A DNA stretch of 35,745 bases from Pleurotus ostreatus/Saccharomyces cerevisiae fusant (GCA_024196135.1 JAMQCK010000226.1:1-35745), one strand, 5' to 3'. Shown: positions 10,610-26,596, counted from the stretch's first letter. Numbers and translations: made by a program. The notes: generated by a model not told the origin, from the letters alone.

Positions 10610-13210
10610 ATGATCGACTCGATCCCCTCGTCGCCGCAAGGGTGGTCTGCATGGGCCAATTCAGCGGCGGTCTCCAAAATTCCAGCCACCAAGAACTTCG
10701 AGCACACTTCGGCTAATGTAGGGCATTAATACTCTTCCGAGCGGCGGTTACTTACATCTTACTCATTTAGACATTCGTGCATGATGTCTTCGTCGACTTG
10801 GCCCTTCTAGACCTAGCCCAGTCTGACTTCACGAGTGTATACACCGATATACTCGCTCTTTCGTCGGAGGCGACCATGAAGCTACCCCTGCCAGAGCTCG
10901 CGCTAGCAAGCCTCTACGCACGGGTCATCACTTCGGACCAGCCGACCACTCTCGAGCTCAGCCCCTCTTCGCGCGAAGCGGCGCAGATCGTCCTCTGGGC
11001 TACCTACCTTGACAAACCTGTATCTGTGGCGCTGGAAGGGCAGCAGCCGCAGTTGCTCGACTTAGGACCCGACTCCGGTCACGTTGGCGTGTCCATCGTC
11101 GTGGAGAATGGGGTCATCTCTCTCACCTACCTCTCGAAGTATGTGACGCCGGACCTGGATGCGAACGGGCACCTCGCCAAGTTACTCGCCTCTCAGCTGC
11201 GCATCGCCTCTACGCTGTTTTGGACCCAGCCCACCGTCGCTTCCGCGATTGCGTGGCACGTCGTGCGCGCTACCGCGCAGTCCTATGACTCTGCCGCCCT
11301 CAACGTCCAGGCCTCCGCGCTGCAACAACAGATTAGCGCATCTCAGCTGGCGGGTCCGGGCCTCACTTACGCCCCCGTCCTGAAGTTGGAGTACTACAAG
11401 GACACGATTACTCGCGTTCTCGACGCTGGTGCCGCTTTCCAACAGCAGTACGACCGCTTCACCGACAAGGATGCGACCCTCGACGATCAGCTTCAGGCAT
11501 GGGATACTATGATCAAGCAGGCGGAGGGCGCGCTCGTGATGCAGCAACAACTCGCTGACGACGCGAAGGCAAAGTGGGACGCTTCGCAACAGATCCTACG
11601 CGCAGCGCAGAACGATATGCGTAGCCACCAGCTCACCCTCGAGGACAGGGCGGCGGAGTTCCGGGCAGGCATCGAGGTGTGGAAGGTGCATCAGATTGTC
11701 AAAGCCGTTGTCGACATCCTCAAGGCCGTCGTTAGTGAGTCTGAGACGTCGCAGGATGGACGCAACTAACGAGATCTCGCAGCGTTCGCCCTTGCCATCG
11801 GTGCGATGTGTGTCGGCGACCCAGGACCAGCCGCCGGCGCCCCCAAGGAAGCTGCTGAGGCTGTCAAGGAGGTCGCTGCGGCCGCCGAGGCCGCGGGCGA
11901 GGTCACGAAGGTCATCTCGAAGAAGACGCTCGAATCTCTCGAGAAACTCATCGAAATGCTCTCCTCCCTCCTCGAGACCACGATATCGAACGTGAACTCG
12001 ATCATTTCAGCCACCAGCGGGGATGGGGCACTCTCGCCCTTTCCCGCTTCCGAGAAGGGGAACGAGGACCTCGAAGAGCTCGCCGGCGTCGCCGCGTGGG
12101 ACAAGTGGACCCTCGACATCGAGGACCAGATGCAGTTCGCGGTCTCAGAGGCCATCGGGGGCGCGTCGGCGTACCTCGTGGAGCTCAAGAAGCACGCTAT
12201 CGACGGGAAGCTGGTGACGCAGGCTACCGCGCAGACGGTGAAGGCGGGGCAGGAGTTCGTGCAGCTCCAGCTTTCCCTCAAGCTTGCGCAAGCCGACCTG
12301 TCGCGCTTGCAGGTGCTGCGCGAAAGCTTTCAGGGAGAGAAGGATCAGTACGAGACGGCTCGGCTGTATTTCTACGATCGCCTGGACAGCATGCGCACCA
12401 GTGTCCTCATCGAGCTACGCAACCTGGTATGGGCGTTCAAGTTCTACACGCTGACGGACAGCAAGGTGGTCCTCGATCCGCTGAAGGCCATGGAGGATTA
12501 CAAGGCAGATCTGGCTCTTCTCGTTCAAGAGGTCGAGAAGTGGGAGGAGGGCTTCGCAAGCGATAAGTCTCGTCAGTCCATCCATCCGTTGCTTCTATTC
12601 ATCACTGACTTCATCTCAGCCATCCACTTCATCAGAGGGATCAACGACGTACGCGTGCTGAGCTCTTTGGATTTTTTCCGGCTGACGACTTCTGCAGCCA
12701 TGCTTCAACGGCATAGGAAGCGGCGTCATCACCTCCCTCAAGGAAGCGTACAATGCCACCTTCGCCCTCGCTCCCAACCCCTCCACCATTCCTTCGGGTA
12801 CCTATAACGCAGGCCCGTTCACTGACGGGAGTAGCTTCCGCGTCTTCGGTCTCCGCGCCTCCCTTGTCGGAATCGTCCCCAAGCCGGAAGCACTCTCGCA
12901 GGACGGCACGGCGCTCGTCTGGATGACGATCTGCACTTCGGGCGCCTACCAAGACATCCGCGGTGACGATACGGTGCTGGGCTTCACGAGCATGCCTCAG
13001 GAGCGGCAGTTCAAGTACCGGGTGGACGCAAGTGGCCAGGCGATCCCCGAGCCCGACGGCATCGAGGTGGACAGCATCATTCCGATGGGCAACCATATGG
13101 ATCCGCCGCCATTTACGCAGTGGTCTATTGTACTCAACCAGCCGGATCTCATGGACTTGACGGGGCTGGTGGGTCTCAAGCTGGAGTGGAAGGGAGAGGC
13201 GTACCTGTAG
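10610..13210 (+). CDS. Putative alpha-helical pore-forming toxin-like protein with C-terminal beta domain (component B)
   Basis: Predicted 800 aa in five exons: 10610-10717, 10771-11734, 11783-12571, 12620-12648 and 12698-13210. Introns are 48-53 nt; exon 4 is only 29 nt. No signal peptide. Residues ~37-200 form a mixed N-terminal region. Residues ~215-350 are a long charged, Gln/Asp-rich coiled coil. At ~358-378 comes a hydrophobic Gly/Ala/Pro-rich segment (core TFALAIGAMCVGDPGPAAGA), followed by an Ala/Glu helix to ~430 and more long helices to ~625. The last ~135 residues look like beta strands (FRVFGLRASL, VWMTICTSG, PFTQWSIVL, GLVGLKLEW), possibly a lectin- or Tc-toxin-like binding domain. 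Helix, hydrophobic tongue, helix is the plan of alpha pore-forming toxins such as XaxA or Cry6A. The added terminal domains would be unusual. The function is inferred, since no family signature was proven. Confidence 0.7.
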
Positions 13211-13223
13211 CCGGGCATTACAT

Positions 13224-13270
13224 GTGAGTTCGCTCTCAAGTGCGAAGCGCAAACGCTGACCGCTTCGTAG
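13224..13270 (+). other. Candidate 3'-UTR intron
   Basis: Fourteen nt after the stop codon at 13208-13210 is a GTGAGT donor. A GCTGAC branch-like site lies near 13255 and the acceptor CGTAG ends at 13270. The 47-nt size matches the other introns of this genome. It is probably spliced in the 3' UTR of the plus-strand toxin-like gene. Confidence 0.45.
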
Positions 13271-14064
13271 ATTGGACAAAGATTTACCTTGAGGGATCGT
13301 TCACGCGCTCATTGTACAAGTCTTCCCCAGTATTATGTTGCTTTCCTCGCTCTCAAATGACAGACTCGCCGTCGACATCGTCGTCGCCGACATGTGCCAA
13401 CGTCGACGACAATGGCTTGGAAGAAGTGCGAGCATCGTCGATGTAAGTATCGTCACATAGACGGCAGTCGCCGAGTCACGCATACGATCACCGAGGCTCG
13501 CCCGCTCTTTTCTATTTCTCAACCGTCTGCACTCGCATACTTTCAGTGAGTGAATGCGGCCATATTCTACTTATTTGTGCACTTACCCATCCTGCGCACG
13601 ATTCCACCGCTTACGTTGAGGACACACATCATCTCGCATCGCCGCCCGGCGAGAACTTCATTACGAGCGTGTGGCAACTTGACCCGAGAGACGAGCAACG
13701 TCTTGTCTCAAGCAAAGCCCATTAATGAGAGCCGCCAATTGGATACCCTTCAGCTTCGCCGCCTGCAGATCGTCGTCCTCATGTCAAATGATACCGCTAT
13801 CGGAAGCAGTTTCAGAGGCACGATGTTACTAGTGTGCGTGAGCTTGTGGATGGAAAGGCGTTTTCGCTGTCATCTACCTGTCATGTGCGTGGAAAGTGGG
13901 CCGCCGGTACGCGGAAATGAAGGCTTTCGGGCTCATTGACCTGAAAGTTAGCGCGTGTTTCCTAGGCATATTGGGACCATGAACAGTAAGCATAGGTGCT
14001 CTTCCCTTTCTTCCTGTCATCTTTTTTGCTGACACCACATACGAAGTGCACCATCTCTATCCTG
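13271..14064. other. Intergenic
   Basis: No supported gene. It contains the 3' flank of the toxin-like gene and the promoter region of the DUF6535 gene starting at 14065. Short frames here have no domain and no consistent splice partners. Confidence 0.5.
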
Positions 14065-17000
14065 ATGTTTGCGTCGTCCGGCGAGGGCGTACGGAATGAT
14101 GTGTCTGGAGCGAGCGTGCAAGACGACGCTGCGGAACAGCTAGGAGCGGGCGCTCAGCAAAGTCCAGGTGTGCATGTGTGCCGCATCTCACCAACCTGTC
14201 GATGACTGAACTCCTGCATAGCTACTTGTGCATCTTCGGTCCCTCCGACTCCACTGACTGATCATGACGCTGCTCAGTCACCGTCTGCGCGACCTAGTGC
14301 ACAGACTGCGCGCGTTCCCGAGGTCCAAAACCCGCAGAACCCTATTCCAGGCAGAACGCCGATTCCGGAAAATGTCAAGTTCACCGCTGCTGGAAGAGGC
14401 GGAGGTAAGTGCTCGTCTTCAGCGGCAGCCGAACCATTCGCTCATAGACTGTCGTCTTGCAGTGAGTGATTACAGCGACATCTATCCCGAGGATCCTTAC
14501 GGCGCCGAGGCGGGAGAAAATGCTCGTGTGTGGCGCGTGTACCTTGACGAGAGCGGGCAATTCGACGACGATATGCTCCAAGGCTTCAGAGACAGTTTAG
14601 ATGTGCACCTCATCTTCGTACGTTGCCTCGGCAGTCTTTCATCGGTTGCCCATGTTGAAAGAGTATAGGCTGCGCTATTCTCTGCCGTCGTCACGACTTT
14701 CGTCGTGCAGACGGCGCTAGTTCTACAGCCAGATTATGGGCGCATAAGCGCCGCTCTACTGCTTGAGCTCGTGGCTCTGCAGCGTGCAAACTCGCCCTCA
14801 GATGTCCCACGAGCGAACGTCGATCTCGATTCTGTTTACCACACGTCTGGAGATGTATGGGTGAACGCGCTCTGGTTCACTACCCTGGCGCTCTGCCTGG
14901 CTATGGTGCTGATTGCGGCTGTCGTCAAGCAATGGTTGCAGGTACGTGTGCACTCCAATTCTCGATCATCGGGCTGACAAGACACCGCTCAACGATAGGA
15001 TTATGTGAAGACGCCTCCTGGGACGCCTCGCGACCGCGCACTGATCAGACATATGCGATACAAAGAGCTCCTCAAGTGGAGGGTTCCATTCATCATCAGC
15101 ATTATCCCGCTGCTCTTGCACGTATCCTTGGCTCTATTCCTCGCGGGGCTCGTCATATTTCTCTACGCTCTTTCGGCAACCATGTCCTTCATTGTGGCCG
15201 GCATCACTGGCGCCACTTCCGCGTTCTACATTGTCACCCACATCCTTGCTGTCGTGAACTGGCAATGCTCGTACAAGACTCCCGTCACCCACATGCTCCG
15301 TCTCATCACCCTCGCAAATATTCACTACTTCCTCTCGTCGACGAAGGATGCGGTGAGAGATGCGGTGATGACTCGAATCATGTACGTCGCTGGGTATACA
15401 GCGGCCGACTTATTCACGTACGGCACGTGGGCGCATATCCCTGCTACCTTGTGGAATCTATGGAAGTTTCGGTTCGCGCGGCCTCCGAAGCCTGCCAGCC
15501 GAGAGGAGCTCCACGCGGTTAGCATCGACAACAATGTTGGTGCAGCCGAGAAGATCATGTTCGATGCCTTCCACTGGCTTGTTACCAACAGCACGAATCC
15601 GTCGGCGGACGACATCGTCTTTGAGGCGTTCTCTGGCTGGCCGGCGCCTCTGTGCCTCGATGTCGACCTCGATGACGACTGGGTCCACGACTTCGCCTTG
15701 ACGTCTCTCAAGCGTCTGCACGCGCGTGTCACCGTCCTCCTCGGCGACGAACGAGGATGCATAGCCTTCGAACGGTGGTCGCGAAGCTTCTGGTCCATCC
15801 TTCAGCCCTGGACCTGGACCGAGGGGGCAGGGTCAGACGTCTTCAACGCCTCCCCCCGCGCGCCCGAGAACGTGGTGTATGCGATCACGGATAAGGCCGT
15901 TGAGCTTGCCAGTACGATGTCGGCCCCGTCGGACCCTCAGCTCGTGGACAGACTTCGAGCTTTCCGCACGCTTCTGCGACCATCCTTCCAGCGTCCCGAT
16001 CCCTTCTTGCCGGCGGTCGAGCAGACGAGACGCTACCTTCGGCATCCGGGCACAGAACTGTCCCTGTCGCTCTGGATGCTGCTACTTCATAACGCCTGTC
16101 GCGCATCTCCAGGCGTCAGCGTCCACAGCTTTCTTCTCGTTCCTCCCGATGCAGTGGCACCGGCGCTAGGTTCTATCACGAGACTGAGAACAGCCCTTGC
16201 AAACGCAGAGATCATAGAAGCGCCAGAGTTCGCGACTTGGCTCAACGATACTCTTGATCTTGTCCGCGTGCGGTGTACATCTGGAATGCATGACGGTAAT
16301 ATGCCGTTGCAGACCCCTGCGAAGGTGTGCGAGGGGGGATTTACTTTGCGCGACGCTTGTACAGTGAACCAGAAGATCTCGGGACTGCTCGAGCAGCACG
16401 TTTGCAGTGCTCTGGGTTATGGCACAGAGAACTGGCGGGAGAATCGATGGCGTGAGTGCATCATGAGGGGCTGCAGTATGTATTGTGCACTTACGAACCA
16501 TATATTCAGATCAAGCACTTACTTTCCTCGTTGTCTGTCTCGAGGCCATGCGCCGACCTATACCCCTGTGGCTGGCTCAGCACTGCCTATACGGACTGCC
16601 CATTGCGCGACCGCGCTGGGGGTGGTATATCAGCCGACGCGTTCACCGGTCATGCCGCTCCCCCGACACCCCCATCGACGTTATCAACGAACAGGTGAAG
16701 CAGGACCTCGAAACCTTCTTCATCTTGTCCAGGACCGCACTGACCTGCGTCGCGAACTTCTATCACGCGCAAGCGGCATCCTATCTATCGGTGTCGCTCT
16801 GCGTCTTTCTGCGCGAAATTCTAGACATGACGCTCAAGCTTCATGCCGACGGCAAGGCCGAGCCGCTACTCACTGTGCTGACAATCTGCCATCAATACTC
16901 TCTGCTCGACTTCTGGGTGAAGTGCTTACCTGTCTTCGTCACTATCCCCGCCGAGGCTCTGCCTGATGTGTGCCTTCGGTATCCGGCTGAACTCATGCAT

Positions 17001-17711
17001 CGATACATACATGCTGTGCTGCTCTATGCGCGCCAGCCAGGCGATCGCTCCGACCCGTCATTGTCTCCGCCAGATATGATTGAACCTTTACTTTCGGACA
17101 GACACGTCGAATGGATGGCAAGGATATCCTATCCTTTGCTCGACCGGGCGGCTTCAATTGCTGCAAGGCGGCTTCGCGATCAAACATCAGCAGCGTACGA
17201 CGATGCCCTTCGCCAGCTCTACCAGCACACGTCCGAGAACCCGGTCTGGAACCGCGCGCTGGCCACTCTAGTCGCCGATATACATACTCGTGCTGGCATG
17301 GGCGGGGGCTATCCTGATGGGGCTTTCCAAATGCGCGACGACTACTACGGTCGATGGTGCGACCCTCCTATGGCAAGCGTCATAGAGGTTCAGTCGAAGT
17401 GTATATGGCGCTTCGCTACTGCTCTGCAATGCAGTCAATCGCTCACAGAGCCCTGCCACCTTGGAGATTGCGCCGATCACATATTGTACGCATATGTGAC
17501 GGTCAAGACATTGCTTCGTCGGTGAGTGTGCGAAGCCCATTCATGGCAAAAATCTCCAGACTCACATCTATCTTGTAGGGGAATTCCGCCGTTGCGATTG
17601 GACGGGAGGCTCGTTCACGGACCGTATGCAATACCCTTTGCCGAGGTTGAGCATCAAGTAAATCGTTTCGGATTGCACGATGCATCGCGAAATCTTCTAA
17701 GCAGATGGTAA
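14065..17711 (+). CDS. DUF6535-type multi-pass membrane protein
   Basis: Predicted 1103 aa in seven exons: 14065-14167, 14222-14404, 14463-14617, 14669-14941, 14999-16451, 16510-17521 and 17579-17711. All introns are 51-58 nt. The N-terminal ~95 residues are Pro/Ser-rich and disordered. The conserved module then follows: ALFSAVVTTFVVQT, LQPDYGRIS, LLLELVALQRA, VNALWFTTLALCLA, VKQWLQ and GTPRDRALIRHMRY. Four predicted spans lie at about 148-166, 211-233, 269-296 and 301-324. The remaining ~750 residues are soluble and helical, ending in a conserved LVHGPYAIPFAE motif. This family is expanded in Agaricomycetes and its function is unknown. A paralogue lies at 33345-35745 with the same two terminal intron positions and phases. 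The start is chosen because the frame upstream of the first donor is open and gives a normal disordered head; the true start could differ slightly. Confidence 0.88.
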
Positions 17712-18677
17712 TCGGGGACATTCTGGCAGCGCTTGCGTAGTAAGCATTGGTGTCAAGCGCGTAGGGAAGTTGGCTCACGGACCTTCGACAGGATGCATCT
17801 CCCACGCGCTAGAGCAAAAAGGCACGAGCTGGCGAGGGTTTCTTGAAAGAGTCTCCCGCGGCAGCCATTCGTACAATCATTAGCTCGTTCAGACGCCTGT
17901 TGATGATTTTCAATGAATGCATACATCGATGGATGTCGATCCAGTTCTAGCACCAAAACCATCGGACCTCGTCAAGGCTTAGCGAGGGTGGAAGCGAATG
18001 TAGAGGTCGGGGTTTCCTCGTAGGCAGGGTGACACCCATCCATATGCTGGAAACTCCCTACTTGCTGGTCATTGGAGTCATCTTTGCCGGAATCGCGATG
18101 CCGCACACCGTCAAGATAGTGCGCCGCAACCTATCGCGATGATCACTGTTGAGTCCGACCAATCTACTGCTTGTAAAAGTCGATAGTTGTGCACCGCAAC
18201 AATCGCATTTTACCTATATACCAGGGAAACAAAGTCGAGAGACGAGTTGAGAACCATATGCATGCCGCGAGCCAAACGAGTGAAAGCTTCCTGAATATGA
18301 GAGGCCGAGAGAACAGAAATGTACCTACGATGTATGGGATGGATGGTCGTATCTAAATATGTAGTAAGTAAAAAAAGGATGGGCGGGATAGCGTACGATG
18401 GGTGCGGTGACCAGATGAAGGGCGACACAACGAAGCTCCGACTCGAATGAGGCCATCGGACTCGGAGGAGCGGGATACCAAACGGTGGCCGGCATTAGCA
18501 GGAGCAAAGCAAAGGAGAAAGGTATCTGTATATGTGATGACTAGGTGCCAATGATTATGAGTATTACCCGGAGAGAATGCCACTGCGAACCACGCGAAAC
18601 CACGGCGGGGGTATACGCGGTGCGTCCTCTGCCCTTCCTTCCCTTCCTCAGCCCCCAGATCATCTCTTGCGACCAAC
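17712..18677. other. Convergent 3' flanks
   Basis: About 1 kb between the 3' ends of the DUF6535 gene (+) and the kinase gene (-). It is AT-rich at 18160-18380. No gene, RNA or repeat is recognised. Confidence 0.5.
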
Positions 18678-23585
<4,908 letters not shown>

Positions 23586-24159
23586 GCTCGTCGTCGTTGT
23601 TGACCAGGGACCACCACGTGCCGCGTCCTGACTGATTTGACCGCGTGAGAATATGCTTCCGCTTGCGTGCTCCGCCACAATCTTTATGCATGGCCCCGAC
23701 CTCCATCCACACCGACTAGAATTCCAGCGTTCTGATAGCATGCCCAGCGTCGCCAAGATGTTGCGCAAGAGTCCCAGGTTTCCCGAAGTTTTTACAGTGA
23801 TAAGAGAATATTCTACCAAACCACGACAAGGAGAACAACGGCTTCAACAAGTACAGGTACATACAACAGCCAGTCCTTTGCAACATAGACGATAAATACA
23901 CAAGGTCAGATACATAGCGAAATGTTAGTACAAGAACGTATAGCAGCGTCAAGATTCTCTTCGAGAGCAGTCACCTTCGGTATTTTTCTCTTCTTCGATG
24001 TCCGAGCGAGCGGGCGATGGCGGGTGCGTCCCCTGTTCCACCCCACCTTCCTCGCCCCATGGCCTCCTCTTCCCCAGGATATATAACTGATAATCGATGG
24101 ACACCCACAACCGCCTTCCCCTAAAGCCCAGGTGCCTCAAGCACGAGTGCTCAGCGCGC
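23586..24159. other. Kinase promoter and 3' flank of the His/Pro-rich gene
   Basis: No supported gene. The part near 23586 is the kinase 5' region, open in frame to an alternative ATG at 23741. The AT-rich part at 23790-23960 is a plausible 3' UTR for the gene ending at 24160. Confidence 0.45.
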
Positions 24160-25451
24160 TCACGAGAACGACCCATGGATCAGCGCATCCCAAGCGCTCT
24201 TCCCCTGAAGCGTGTCGAGGAACTTCGCTCGCGGCGTTCCAGTGCCCGAAGAGGGGGAGCCATCTCCTGCGTGGGCAGAATGTACACCTGCTGAGGGCAC
24301 TGGATGCGAATTTGCCGATGCGACCGGCACAGGCGCAGGCGCATGCAAGTTGTCGACTGCAGGCGGCGTCGCGGGCTCGCCAGGCGAGGGCGGGTGGCTC
24401 GAGTCGTGTATCGGTCCATGACCACCCTGCCTCAACTCGCCAATCTTACCCGCATGCCCTCTCTCTACCGGCCCCTCCTCCCCCGCACCCAGCCTCGACG
24501 GCGTGTGTGGGTGGTATGGATGGTGCGGGTCCGAGTGGTACTGGCGCGGCTCTGGAGGGTGGGGGTGGTGGTACGAGCCTGGCCAGTGCGGGTAGAGATG
24601 ATGTGTATGTGCGTGTTGTTGAGCGTGCGGCGACCCATTCATTGCGTCCGATGGCGTCTGCGCTCCAGTGGTCGGACCTGTACTGGTAGCCGAGTGTGGC
24701 CCAGTACCCGTGAAAGGCAACGCATGGAAAAACGCCGGGCTCGCGGTGCCCGAGGCCGGATGGGACGTCGACGAGGGCGTGAAGGGGCGTTTCTGGGTGG
24801 GTATCAGCGACTTGTTGGGTGTGCTAATCGACTCTGTCGATAGAAGAACGGGTGTCGTGGGCCAGAAGGTGCCATCTCATGGGCCAGAAGGTGCAATTAC
24901 ACGGGCCAGAAGGTGCCCACGCACGACAAGCGGATGGCAATCAGCTCGTTCGACAAGACGATGTCGATCTCCTTCAACAGGATGATGTCGAACCCCTTCA
25001 ACAAGACGACGTCGAATTCGTTCAACAAGAGGATGTCGATCTCCTTCAACAAGACGATGTCGAACTCCTTCAACAAGAAACGCTCACTCACCGGCGACAA
25101 AATACTCCCCAGCGCCATCCTCAGCGCCTCATTATGCTGCGCCGTGTACGCGTCCCGATGCGGCGCGTGGACGGGATCGGACGGGCGGCGGGAGTAGGGC
25201 GGCTTGGTCGTGTTCAAGGGAGGATTCGGTGCGTTTGAGGGAGGGTGAGAGTGGGTGTTGTCGGCACTAGCCCTCGCATTGTCGGCGCCGTACTTGAAGG
25301 CATCTTCCTGGTACGGCTTCCTGACCTCTCCCTGGTAGGGTCTCCTGGCGCCCTCCTGATACGGCCTCCTCGTCTGCTCTTCCTGGTACGGCTTCCTCGC
25401 CATCTCCTTCCCATTCGCATCCGTGCCGGGTAGCGGTCTGTTCTGATTCAT
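24160..25451 (-). CDS. Unrecognised His/Pro-rich low-complexity protein
   Basis: Predicted 330 aa in two exons, 25092-25451 and 24160-24792, joined in phase across a 299-nt intron (GTGAGT donor, CACCCAG acceptor). Exon 1 encodes four imperfect copies of an RRPYQEE-like unit (about residues 20-50), then a Pro/Ser-rich part and the short helix EALRMALGSILSP just before the intron. Exon 2 continues with KRPFTP and a His/Pro/Ser/Gly-rich disordered region with HPH and HHP runs. It ends in a better-ordered tail, FLDTLQGKSAWDALIHGSFS. Both ends look conserved while the middle looks free to vary. No enzyme domain, signal peptide or membrane span is seen. I do not recognise the family; an adaptor or regulatory protein with short binding motifs is possible but unproven. 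Confidence 0.7.
24859..24916. repeat. 22-nt minisatellite inside an intron
   Basis: Three copies of the core GGGCCAGAAGGTGC start at 24859, 24881 and 24903, a strict 22-nt period. They lie in the intron of the His/Pro-rich gene, next to the 24-nt array. Confidence 0.85.
24949..25080. repeat. 24-nt minisatellite inside an intron
   Basis: About 5.5 copies of a 24-nt unit (consensus beginning TTCAACAAGACGATGTCGA), starting at 24949, 24973, 24997, 25021, 25045 and 25069 (partial). Copies differ at a few positions. The period is a multiple of three, so the minus-strand intron reads as an 8-residue repeat (LLKEIDIV type) until a stop near 24897. Confidence 0.9.
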
Positions 25452-25583
25452 TGTTGGCTGTGAACAGTTGAAGGTCAGCGATCGCGTCGAGTAGGGGGGC
25501 GAGTGGGGGCGCACCATGATGGTGTGACTATGGTCTGCAGTCCTCGAGTTTGCTGGTGGTCGTAAGGGAGTCGCACTCAAGTC

Positions 25584-25637
25584 GACGGTGACGTTCGAGC
25601 AGATGGTGACGTTCAAGTAGATGGTGACGTTCAAGTA
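25584..25637. repeat. 18-nt tandem repeat, three copies
   Basis: Copies at 25584-25601, 25602-25619 and 25620-25637 with consensus GATGGTGACGTTCAAGTA. The last two are identical and the first differs at a few bases. The repeat lies ~130 nt upstream of the His/Pro-rich gene start and each copy contains GTGACGTT. Confidence 0.85.
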
Positions 25638-25887
25638 GATGGCGCGCGGTGTCGATCGGCCTTCTTGTACCCAGCCAGCGCACGTTCACCACCTGTCCTT
25701 CTCGCGGTTTGCTGATGTCGTATTCTCCGCCCTTGCGTGTCCGCTGTTCTATCCTCGTCCCCGCGTATTCTTGGTCACAGAAGCGCTCGATGTCCCCGTC
25801 CAGGCCCTCGCGCTTGATATAGGTCTCGGTGGCGCGACGTAAAAGCCCGGTATCGATCGTGGGGAGGTTCGTTCCGAGGCGCGTAGG

Positions 25888-26030
25888 GTTCCTATGTGGC
25901 GCGCGAGCGGTTCCTATATGGTGCGCGCGTTGTCCCTACGCGGTGCGAAGGGCACTCCTATATGGTGCGATATCTGACCGTATGTGGGCGAAGGGTGGGC
26001 CTATGTGGCGCGCGCGGCTTCGTAGGGAAA
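25888..26030. repeat. Degenerate CCTATATGGTGCGCGCG array
   Basis: Five loosely spaced copies of a CCTAT(A/G)TGG(T/C)GCG-like unit with variable spacers of about 25-45 nt. Too diverged for exact unit borders. Confidence 0.5.
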
Positions 26031-26149
26031 CGAAAGATAAATGAGCTTCAAGTGATATCCGGGGGGATGAAGGGATATCCCAGGAGATAGATGATGTCGG
26101 AGGGAGCTTGAGGATATCGCGCCGATCTTTGGAGAAAGACCTTGTGGGG

Positions 26150-26234
26150 AACACGATCGTCGGTGCGGAGAACACACGATCGTCGATGCGAGAAGTCACT
26201 TGTCGGTGCTCAGAACACGACCGTCGGAGCCAAC
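26150..26234. repeat. 21-22-nt degenerate tandem repeat, four copies
   Basis: Units at 26150-26170, 26171-26192, 26193-26213 and 26214-26234, each of the form AACACGATCGTCGGTGCGAG with substitutions. Confidence 0.7.
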
Positions 26235-26596
26235 AACGCGTGAAGGCGGGCGGACTCGGGGCAGGGTCCTATTCAGTCGCAGCTCTCGTCGGGCCGTTCA
26301 CTCAAAGCCAAGGGGGAGTCAACGGACGTTAAGAGGTCTGTTGACCTGCTGGAGGTCTCGTCCAGGCCGACAGACAAGGCCCGATGATGCAATGTTGGTT
26401 TCCCCACAATTTCCCCCATGGGGCGCGTGATGCACGTGGGGTGGACCTACAACGATGGATTTCGGAGGCAAATCAGGTCTGGATATGTTAGTGACGATAC
26501 AAGGGAAATAGTACATGGGTAATAGTACAGATATGTAATGAAATCTAGCAGACGATGTCGGTGATTCGTGCCCAAGAAGTCGAGGCGTACCCTCGA

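Larger units (their letters stand above)
25452..26596. other. Repeat-rich intergenic region
   Basis: Divergent to the His/Pro-rich gene and downstream of the ubiquitin-like gene. It holds at least three short degenerate tandem arrays, listed separately, and no supported gene. The right part (26430-26590) is AT-richer and is a plausible 3' UTR of the gene ending at 26597. Confidence 0.5.

Noticed and set aside
24949..25080. Regular array considered as a CRISPR
   Set aside because: The units are directly adjacent with no unique spacers, and the host is a eukaryote; it is a minisatellite.
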